A stretch of DNA of 14,767 bases from Deinococcus sp. (GTDB taxonomy: Bacteria; Deinococcota; Deinococci; Deinococcales; Deinococcaceae), in NCBI RefSeq assembly GCF_030523985.1, contig NZ_JAUNHK010000010.1, forward strand, positions 1 to 14,767. Direction: 5' to 3'. The notes below the pieces were generated by a model. The model saw only the letters and a list, made by a program, of their open reading frames with translations. It was not told the DNA's origin and did not search any database. Of the stretch, positions 8,958-14,767 are shown one piece after another; positions within the stretch are counted from its first letter, which is position 1, and each line of letters begins with the position of its first letter. The position numbers were made by a program, and so were the translations under genes.

Positions 8958-9650
8958 GTGCCAGAGTTCTCGGTGATTCTTCCTGCCCGCAACGAAGCGG
9001 CCTACCTTCCGAGAACCTTGCAGGCGCTGGAACGTCAGACCCTCGCGCCCACCGAAGTCATCGTGGTGGACAACGACAGCCGCGACCAGACCGCCGACAT
9101 CGCCCGCGCCTGGGGAGCGACGGTGCTGCCCTGCCCGGCGCGTGGTGTGGCACGGGCGCGGCAGCTCGGTCTGGAAGCGGCCCGCACCGACTGGATTGCC
9201 ACCACCGACGCCGATTCTCACCCTGGCCCCGACTGGCTGGCGGCCTACGCTGCGGCGGTCACGCCGGGCCGCGTGGCGTTGTACGGCCCCATGCGCTTTT
9301 GGGGGGTAGGTGAACCCTGGGAAACGGCTTCGGGTCTGGTCTACAGCGCCTTTTTGCATGTCTGCCGCGTCGTGCAGCGTCCCAATCTGGCGGGTGGGAA
9401 TATGGCGTACTCGCGCCGAGCCGCGCTGCTCGCCGGAGGTTATCCCGCCGTCGAAGCCTACGAGGACGTGATTCTGGGTCAGAACCTCGGACGCTTTGGC
9501 GAACTGGCCTACGTGCCGCAGGCGCTGGTCGAAACGAGTGCGCGGCGACTCGACCAGGGGGTCGTGCCCTTTGTGGTGCAGCACCTGCGAAATATTACTG
9601 GTCATACGCGGGGCTACTTTGGCGACGACCGCTTGCCGCCGGAAAACTGA
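8958..9650 (+). CDS. Family 2 glycosyltransferase
   Basis: The 230-residue product has a GT-A fold: FSVILPARNEAAYLPRTL at the nucleotide-sugar-binding end, EVIVVDNDSRDQTADIA, then a DAD metal motif (84-86, TTDADSHPG). AYEDVILGQNL follows, with the ED at 169-170 as the likely catalytic base region, and then SARRLDQG near the C-terminus. Such enzymes move a sugar from an activated donor to a lipid or glycan. No membrane helix is obvious, so it is probably cytosolic or peripheral. Donor and acceptor are not predictable. The GTG start agrees with a leaderless promoter and directly precedes the VILP strand. Its last 56 bp overlap the end of the convergent family 4 glycosyltransferase gene. Confidence 0.93.
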   Translation: MPEFSVILPARNEAAYLPRTLQALERQTLAPTEVIVVDNDSRDQTADIARAWGATVLPCPARGVARARQLGLEAARTDWIATTDADSHPGPDWLAAYAAAVTPGRVALYGPMRFWGVGEPWETASGLVYSAFLHVCRVVQRPNLAGGNMAYSRRAALLAGGYPAVEAYEDVILGQNLGRFGELAYVPQALVETSARRLDQGVVPFVVQHLRNITGHTRGYFGDDRLPPEN

Positions 9651-10773
9651 TTTCACGCGGCAGCCCCAGCACGCGGGCGTAAACCTCCAGCACCTGCTGC
9701 GCCACGCCCGTCGGGGTGGTGCGTCCACCAAATTCACGCGCCTGGGCCGAAAATTTGGCGTGGAGCGCCTTGTGGCCCAGCAACTCCCGGCTGTGACGAA
9801 CCAGTCCAGCCACGTCGCCGGGCGGCACCAGATACCCGCTGTAGCCGCTCTGCACGCCTGTCAGGGTGCCGTGCGCGCCCACGGCGACCACCGGAACCCC
9901 CATCAGCTGGGCTTCTTGCAGCACCAACCCTTGCGTTTCGGTGTCGGAAGCGAACAAGAACAGTTCGGCCAGACGGTAATAAGCGCCGATTTCAGACCAG
10001 GGCCGCACGCCGACGAAGGTGACACGCTCCTGCACGCCCAGGCTGCGGGCATGGTCCTCGAGGTGGGCACGTTCCGGCCCCTCGCCCAGCACCACCAGAT
10101 GCCCATCGGGAAGTTGCGCCAGCGCGTCCAGCACGAGGTCGAAGCGTTTTTCGCGGGCCAGTCGGCCCACCGTCAGCAGGCGGCGGCGTCCGGCGGGCCA
10201 GGGGTCGGCAATCGGGGGAGCGGCTTCCAGCACACGGGGGTCGATGCTGGTCGGAATCACCACGGCGTCCTCGATTCCAGCCTGCCGCAGCGTGTCGAGC
10301 GTGCCTGCAGTCGGCGTAATCACGGCGTCGGCCTCGCCATAGAGCCGCCCGACCACCTTCGGCATGAAGTGGACGGTCCGGTTCAGTTGCGTCAGGCCCG
10401 GCACATAGTGGGTGTACGCCTCCAGATGGGTGTGATAGGTCGCCACATGGGGCACCTTCCACTTGCGGGCCAGCCGCGCTCCGGCCAGACCGAGGGTCAG
10501 CGGGGTGTGGGTATGCACTACGTCGTACTGCAACTCGAACATCTTGCGGGTAGGCCAGGCCAGCCGGTAGGTGGGCAGCAGGGGATAGCGCACGCTGGGA
10601 ACGCGCCGCACGTCGCTGCGTCCGTCGAGGTGTTCGGGAAACAGGGGAGCCACCACATCCACATGATGTCCGCGTGCCCTCAACTCGTCGCTCAAGAGGC
10701 ACACACTGGTCACGATGCCGTTCTGGTCGGGCAGGAACGTATCGGTAAAAAGACCGATTCTGAGTGGCTTCAT
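9595..10773 (-). CDS. Family 4 glycosyltransferase (glycolipid-synthase-like)
   Basis: The 392-residue product has the two Rossmann-like halves of a GT-B enzyme. The N half starts RIGLFTDTFLPDQNGIVTS and includes VVHTHTPLTLG and ATYHTHLEAY. The C half has TVGRLAREKRFD (201-212) and the EX7E motif ETQGLVLQE (279-287), the nucleotide-sugar site of retaining family 4 enzymes. The DTFLP-NG-V-TS start and HTHT segment are typical of diacylglycerol glucosyltransferases and of mannosyltransferases acting on lipid acceptors. A role in membrane glycolipid or cell-surface glycan synthesis is a reasonable inference. ATG 10773 directly precedes the first strand but has only a weak AGGG upstream; the likely transcript start is about 80 nt further up. 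Complete, no odd residues. Confidence 0.94.
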   Translation of the reverse strand: MKPLRIGLFTDTFLPDQNGIVTSVCLLSDELRARGHHVDVVAPLFPEHLDGRSDVRRVPSVRYPLLPTYRLAWPTRKMFELQYDVVHTHTPLTLGLAGARLARKWKVPHVATYHTHLEAYTHYVPGLTQLNRTVHFMPKVVGRLYGEADAVITPTAGTLDTLRQAGIEDAVVIPTSIDPRVLEAAPPIADPWPAGRRRLLTVGRLAREKRFDLVLDALAQLPDGHLVVLGEGPERAHLEDHARSLGVQERVTFVGVRPWSEIGAYYRLAELFLFASDTETQGLVLQEAQLMGVPVVAVGAHGTLTGVQSGYSGYLVPPGDVAGLVRHSRELLGHKALHAKFSAQAREFGGRTTPTGVAQQVLEVYARVLGLPREISFPAASGRRQSSPAYDQ

Positions 10774-10859
10774 GAGGGTACGCCCTGGGTCCGGTTCGAG
10801 GAAACCTGAAGCATCTGCCAGGAGAATACGACGAAAGAAGATGAGAGGTCGTCTTACAC

Positions 10860-10887
10860 AGTCTATTTATAAAATTTTATATGACAA
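10860..10887 (-). promoter_or_regulatory. Promoter of the family 4 glycosyltransferase gene
   Basis: On the minus strand TTGTCA (10887-10882, five of six to consensus) is followed by a 16-nt spacer and TAGACT (10865-10860). Transcription would begin near 10853, leaving a leader of about 80 nt before the ATG at 10773, with no strong Shine-Dalgarno. The spacer contains the 14-bp palindrome at 10868-10881. Confidence 0.5.
10868..10881. promoter_or_regulatory. Perfect AT-only palindrome in a divergent promoter region
   Basis: TATAAAATTTTATA is a perfect 14-bp palindrome made only of A and T, in a genome that is otherwise GC-rich. It fills the spacer of the minus-strand promoter and abuts the -35 regions of both divergent promoters. 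It could be a regulator site or simply a flexible AT element; no regulator gene lies beside it. Confidence 0.5.
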
Positions 10888-10911
10888 ACTTGTGTCCAAT
10901 CATGCCATACT
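10881..10911 (+). promoter_or_regulatory. Possible promoter of the deacetylase-like gene
   Basis: ATGACA (10881-10886) could be the -35 and CATACT (10906-10911) the -10, with a long 19-nt spacer. CATACT ends 6 nt before the ATG at 10918, fitting a leaderless start; TACTTT at 10908-10913 is an alternative -10. The -35 overlaps that of the minus-strand promoter. Confidence 0.4.
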
Positions 10912-10917
10912 TTTCTC

Positions 10918-11937
10918 ATGCCCTCCCCCCTGCTCCAAGCCGGAGCATTCCAAGCCCTCCACAGCGGCGATCCCAGCCAACCCAACCTCGGCGTCACCTT
11001 GCCCCTAGAAACCCCAGATCAGCTTCGCCAGCTTCTCAGTCGGGGCGACATCACTCCCGTCACCCTGCTCTGCCCCCCGACGTTTGCCCAAACTTGCCCC
11101 GCCGAGCTCTGGGCCGCCACCCGGCAGGGCCACGAAATCGCAGGCTCGGGCCATCCCGACCACATCGGCCTCCTCAGCACTTGCGCTGGGCAGCCCGTTC
11201 GCTTCTGGTACCTTCCCGAACCCAGGAGGGAAGACCTGAAACTTCTCGGGAGCTGGCATATCCGCCTCCTGCCCACCCCGCAGAAAACCGAACCTGGGGC
11301 CATCGTGCAAACTTCTCTGGCACAGGCCCCGGCCCAACTGCAAAACTGGCGTGTGCGCGGCTACTGTCCGCAACCGGTCGGGCAACTCCCCGGTCTGCGC
11401 TCCGTCACACTCGCTGACCTGGGCCAGCACGTGTACACCCGACTGGTCGAGGAGCCCTTTGCCCGAAAGAACAGAGTCATTGACCTGACCGAACGGGCCG
11501 ACGCCCTGCTGCGTGTCGCTCCACTCGACCATGCTCCGGCTCCCTTGCCCTTGCCGACAAACACTCCTACCGCCGAACTGCACCTGCATTCGCCCCGGCT
11601 GGTGGGGCTGGCCTCGAAAAATGCGCTTACCACTTACCGCGCCTGTGTTCGCAGTCTCTACGACGTGGGAGAAGCCCTTCAGACCCGCCCCGAGCTGGCA
11701 GAGGCCCAGGCCGTTTTCGCGGTCAGCCTTCTGTCGGGTCTCCTTGAAAAGGCGGGCTTCACCCTGCTCGACCTTCCGCCGCGGCAGGCCCGCTGGTATG
11801 GGCTGGGCTTTCGCCTGCTGCGGGTGGCTTACGGCACGTTGCAAACGCCCAGCAACAGCTTGCCGCGCATGGCCTGGATGGAGCGCGAGGCGTTTCTGGC
11901 ACGCTACGGCAAGCAAGGGCTCAGCCCGGCAGGGTGA
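10918..11937 (+). CDS. Deacetylase-like protein lacking catalytic residues, with YkoP-like C-terminal domain
   Basis: The 339-residue protein aligns by eye with NodB-type deacetylases in its N half. LGVTLPLETPDQLRQLLSRG sits where active enzymes have TFDDGP. ITPVTLLCPPTFAQTCPAELWAATRQGHEI matches the ATFFV...AELQALRDAGHQL part of the deacetylase at 6986-7684, and GSGHPDHI (about 77-83) sits at the histidine motif. The DD pair is missing and RPPYG is only RFWYLPE, so it is probably not an active deacetylase. Residues about 219-329 (ELHLHSPRLVGL, TYRACVRSLYDVGEAL, FRLLRVAYG) resemble the YkoP-type domain found after such deacetylases. No signal peptide is visible. Coding-strand sequence is notably C-rich. 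ATG 10918 follows a -10-like CATACT by 6 nt. Its last 17 bp overlap the convergent kinase gene. The family call is moderate. Confidence 0.82.
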   Translation: MPSPLLQAGAFQALHSGDPSQPNLGVTLPLETPDQLRQLLSRGDITPVTLLCPPTFAQTCPAELWAATRQGHEIAGSGHPDHIGLLSTCAGQPVRFWYLPEPRREDLKLLGSWHIRLLPTPQKTEPGAIVQTSLAQAPAQLQNWRVRGYCPQPVGQLPGLRSVTLADLGQHVYTRLVEEPFARKNRVIDLTERADALLRVAPLDHAPAPLPLPTNTPTAELHLHSPRLVGLASKNALTTYRACVRSLYDVGEALQTRPELAEAQAVFAVSLLSGLLEKAGFTLLDLPPRQARWYGLGFRLLRVAYGTLQTPSNSLPRMAWMEREAFLARYGKQGLSPAG

Positions 11938-14767
11938 AGGTCAGGGTGGTGCCCTGCCCCGGTTGACTGTCCACCTTCAGCTGACCGCCCGCCAGCGCCA
12001 CCCGCTCCCGCAGTCCCATGAGGCCGAGGTGCCCCGCCCGCGCCCGCAGCTCGGCCTCGGCTTCACTGAACCCACGTCCGTCGTCGCTGATGTCAACCTG
12101 CAAGAGGCTGTCCAGAAACGTGATGCGGATGGCGGCGCTGTGGGCCTGGGCGTGTTTGTCCACGTTGCTGAGAGCTTCCTGGGCCAGCCGGAACACCGTC
12201 AGTTCGACGGCGGGGGGCAGGCGCCGCTCGGGGCCGCTGACTTCCAGTCGCGTCTGGGTCTGGGCCTGTCCCGCCAGCCACTCCAGAGCGGGCAGCAAAC
12301 CGAGGTCGTCCAGCACCGAGGGCCGCAGGTTGCGGGCAAAGCGGCGCACACTCTCGATGGCGGCGTTGAGGTCACTCAGGATGTCGTCGGCCCGCGCCCG
12401 CTGCTCGCCGCCGAGTTCGCGGGCCAGTCGGGAGACGCGCCGGGTGGTCGCCGTCAGCACCTGCGCGGTGTCGTCGTGCAGCTCGCGGCTGATGCGCCGC
12501 CTTTCTTCTTCCTGCGCCTGCGTAAAAAGGCCCAGGTAAGCCCGCAGCTCGACCGTGCGGTGGGTCGCCGCCGCCAGCGCCTGTCCGCGCCGCTTGATTT
12601 CTTCGGCCAGAGTCTGCAACTCGGAGAGGTCGCGGGCCACCATCAGCACCCCGTCGGCGGTGGCGCTGCTGCCAGCGACTGCGCTCAGCCGCGCTTCAAG
12701 ATGATGCCCGGCAACGAGGAGGTCGGCCCGTCCGCCCGCCGGGTCTTGCAACGCCGCTTGCCAGGCCAGGCGCATGGCGTCCCGGCTGCCGGGGTCGGGC
12801 AGATGCAGCAGCGCCGCGCCCACCAGTGGCCCGGTAAAGGGTTCGAGCAATCGGCGGGCAGCGGGGTTGGCATAGGTCACGGTGCCGCCCCGGTCCGCAC
12901 TCACAATCAGGTCGTGCGCTCCCTCGGTGAGCTGGCGGTAGCGGGCCTCTTCGCGCCGCAGCGCCGACAGCAGCCGCTCACGGGTCAGCATCAGCGCCAG
13001 TTGGTCGGCCACCGAGCGCGCCAATCCCAGCACCCGGTCGCTCGGCGGGTCGGTGTCCGGGTCGTCGGCGTACAGGAAACCCAGCACTTCCTGCCCGTCC
13101 TCTCCACCGACCAGCGGCACAATCAGGGCGCTGCCCGCCACCGGCAGACAGACCCGCCGGGTCAGCGCCCTCGGCCCGCGCCCGAGTTGCCCGGCCAGCG
13201 AGGCGAGGTCGTCGGCGCTCGGTGGATGCAGGTTGTAGGGAAAGGCCCGCGACTGGCCCTCTGCCGTCAGCACCAGCAGGCCGCGCCCGGCGTTGAGGGC
13301 CAACGTGACCAGCCGCACGGCTTCGTTTAGCGCCCGGTCACTCTGGTCTTCACCGAGAAGCCGCCCCAGGCCCAGCAGCACGGCGGCTTCCCGCTCGCGC
13401 CGCAGTTCTTCCTCATACAGCCGGGCATTTTCGATGGCGAGGCTCGCCTGAGCTGCAAAGACGCTCGCCAGCGCCAGGTCGTCGTCGTCCAGCGGCAGTT
13501 CGGCATGCCAGTACAGCGTCAGAATCCCGAAAATGCCGCCACGGGTCAGCAGCGGCAAACTCAGCACGCCCCGGTAGGGGTACTCGCCGCGTGCCAGCAG
13601 ACCCCGCGTGTAGCGGCTGCCTCCGCCCAGCCCCTCACGCGGCAGGTCGCGGGCGAAAGCGGCACTGCGACGCTCGGCGGCCAGTCCGGTCACGCCCGCG
13701 CCCACCTTGGCCCGCACCCGCAGGACATATTCGCCGCTCAGCCCCAGCGCCGACGTGATTTTGAGGGTTCGTCCGTCGGGCTGCTGTTCGTACACGGCGG
13801 CGGCGTCCACCCTGAAGAGCGACTGTGCCCCCTCCAGCACGCGCAGCAGCGTGTCCGAGAGATGCAAGCTGCTCGCCAGAACCGCCCCCGCTTCCCGCAG
13901 CGCCTCGGCGGCCTCGCGCTTGCGGGTTTCGGTGGCGTACAGCCGGGCGTTGTCCATCGCCAGACTCGCCTGCTCGGCCAGGGCCAGCACCAGCCGGGCG
14001 TCGTCCTCGCTGGCCGCCGCGCCGGGCCTGAGGGTGTCCACGTACAGCAGTCCCAGTGGCCGCCCACGTGCTTGCAAGGGTGCGATGACTGCCGCTTCGG
14101 GCGCAAGCTCGCGCAGGCTCTGACCCAGCGGGGTGTGTTCGTCGCGCCCGCGCTCGAAACGGATGGTCTCGCCCCGGCGCACCAGCGTCTCGAAAGTGAC
14201 TGGCCCCACGCCGATGCTGCCGCCGAACGGCTCATCGAAACCGTAGGTAAAGACCTCGCCCGTGCGGGCTTCCTGCTCGCCGTACTCGCTGAACAGGCCC
14301 GCGAACGCCCTTGAAAAGTCGAGGGCCTGGGCCGCGCTCTCGGCGGTGCCGCGCAGCACCACCCCCAGGTCGAGACTGCCGCCCAGCCGCCGCACCAGCC
14401 GCTCCACCGTCTCGGCGATGCGGCCCCGGCCCCGCCGCGCTTCCCGCGCCTGTACGCCCTCCAGGGCCAGTCCCAGCAGCGGTGCGAGTTCGTTCAGGGC
14501 CTGCTCGCCCTCCGTGCCCGCGCCGACCAGTTCCAGCACGCCACACCCGAAGGGGAGGGCACTCAGCATGCCGCCCCGCAGGGGGCTACCGCCTGCCAGG
14601 GCCCGCTGCGCCAGGGTGCCGTCGCTCAGCGCCAGACCGCCGCCCACACAGCCCACTTCTTCAAGGCGGCCCTGCTGCATGGCCCACACCCTGACCCCGT
14701 GCGCCCCGGCCCGCTCGCAGGCGTAGGCCGCCAGCAGGCTTCCGAAGGCGGGAACCGTGCCCGCTTG
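11921..14767 (-). CDS. Multi-GAF/PAS sensor histidine kinase, 5' end beyond the window
   Basis: The frame stays open to the right edge, so the true start is outside. Counting from an internal GTG at 14689 (922 residues to the stop), the domains are: a GAF-like end (before about 80), GAF domains at about 105-250, 275-425 and 440-575, and PAS at 580-690. A HisKA_3 dimerisation helix at 725-795 carries ISRELHDDTAQVL (phospho-accepting H738). A HATPase domain runs from 825 to 922 with QEALSNVDKH (N842), DDGRGF (869-874) and GHLGLMGLRERV (886-897). This is the NarL/DesK-type class, which passes phosphate to a LuxR-type response regulator. There is no transmembrane helix, so it is a cytoplasmic sensor, perhaps of ligands, redox or light through GAF/PAS. 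No response regulator lies in the window. Confidence 0.94.
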   Translation of the reverse strand, partial: QAGTVPAFGSLLAAYACERAGAHGVRVWAMQQGRLEEVGCVGGGLALSDGTLAQRALAGGSPLRGGMLSALPFGCGVLELVGAGTEGEQALNELAPLLGLALEGVQAREARRGRGRIAETVERLVRRLGGSLDLGVVLRGTAESAAQALDFSRAFAGLFSEYGEQEARTGEVFTYGFDEPFGGSIGVGPVTFETLVRRGETIRFERGRDEHTPLGQSLRELAPEAAVIAPLQARGRPLGLLYVDTLRPGAAASEDDARLVLALAEQASLAMDNARLYATETRKREAAEALREAGAVLASSLHLSDTLLRVLEGAQSLFRVDAAAVYEQQPDGRTLKITSALGLSGEYVLRVRAKVGAGVTGLAAERRSAAFARDLPREGLGGGSRYTRGLLARGEYPYRGVLSLPLLTRGGIFGILTLYWHAELPLDDDDLALASVFAAQASLAIENARLYEEELRREREAAVLLGLGRLLGEDQSDRALNEAVRLVTLALNAGRGLLVLTAEGQSRAFPYNLHPPSADDLASLAGQLGRGPRALTRRVCLPVAGSALIVPLVGGEDGQEVLGFLYADDPDTDPPSDRVLGLARSVADQLALMLTRERLLSALRREEARYRQLTEGAHDLIVSADRGGTVTYANPAARRLLEPFTGPLVGAALLHLPDPGSRDAMRLAWQAALQDPAGGRADLLVAGHHLEARLSAVAGSSATADGVLMVARDLSELQTLAEEIKRRGQALAAATHRTVELRAYLGLFTQAQEEERRRISRELHDDTAQVLTATTRRVSRLARELGGEQRARADDILSDLNAAIESVRRFARNLRPSVLDDLGLLPALEWLAGQAQTQTRLEVSGPERRLPPAVELTVFRLAQEALSNVDKHAQAHSAAIRITFLDSLLQVDISDDGRGFSEAEAELRARAGHLGLMGLRERVALAGGQLKVDSQPGQGTTLTFTLPG

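Noticed and set aside
9496..10809. 437-codon plus-strand open frame across the family 4 glycosyltransferase
   Set aside because: It is a His/Gln/Arg-rich shadow of the minus-strand gene, whose GT-B motifs are all present.

Overview
The window is high-GC, gene-dense bacterial chromosome that I place in Deinococcus, and probably D. radiodurans or a close relative. The reasons are the GC-rich code, a gene set typical of that genus, and a striking lack of Shine-Dalgarno sequences. Most first genes instead have a TANNNT-type -10 hexamer 5-8 nt before the start codon, the layout of the leaderless mRNAs that are common in Deinococcus. The species call is inference from memory of gene order, not from a search.

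Layout. (1) 11-517 (-) encodes a small LapA-like membrane protein, divergent from an IclR-family regulator at 605-1309 (+). (2) 4141-1375 (-) is a compact ferrous-iron uptake operon feoA-feoB-feoC, joined by two ATGA stop/start overlaps, with a perfect 17-bp inverted repeat over its promoter. (3) 5266-4292 (-) encodes an unrecognised protein with a helical, TPR-like C-terminus. It is divergent from 5328-6955 (+), a two-gene unit joined by ATGA that encodes a membrane-anchored glucodextranase-C-like protein and an EamA-family (DMT) transporter. (4) 8925-6986 (-) encodes an MFS transporter followed by a NodB-type polysaccharide deacetylase, joined by TTGA. (5) 8958-9650 (+) is a family 2 glycosyltransferase, convergent and overlapping with a family 4 glycosyltransferase at 10773-9595 (-). 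(6) 10918-11937 (+) encodes a protein that looks like a catalytically dead NodB deacetylase with a YkoP-like tail. It shares an AT-rich divergent promoter region with the family 4 glycosyltransferase. (7) 14767-11921 (-) is a large soluble multi-GAF/PAS histidine kinase that runs off the right edge.

How the genes fit together. The feo operon is a self-contained Fe(II) importer: FeoB is the pump, FeoA a small SH3-like partner and FeoC a cysteine-bearing winged-helix protein. Genes from 6986 to 11937 (two glycosyltransferases, an active-looking deacetylase, a deacetylase-like pseudoenzyme and an MFS carrier) suggest a cell-envelope glycan or glycolipid function. That grouping is inference from adjacency and families. 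The IclR regulator and the histidine kinase have no obvious target or partner here.

I found no tRNA, rRNA, insertion sequence, CRISPR array, phage gene or convincing T-tract terminator. No intergenic gap exceeds about 150 bp. The most unusual items are the feoA promoter operator, the divergent palindromic promoter at 10860-10911 and the deacetylase-like pseudoenzyme beside it. I see no clear evidence of a wholly new multi-gene system.
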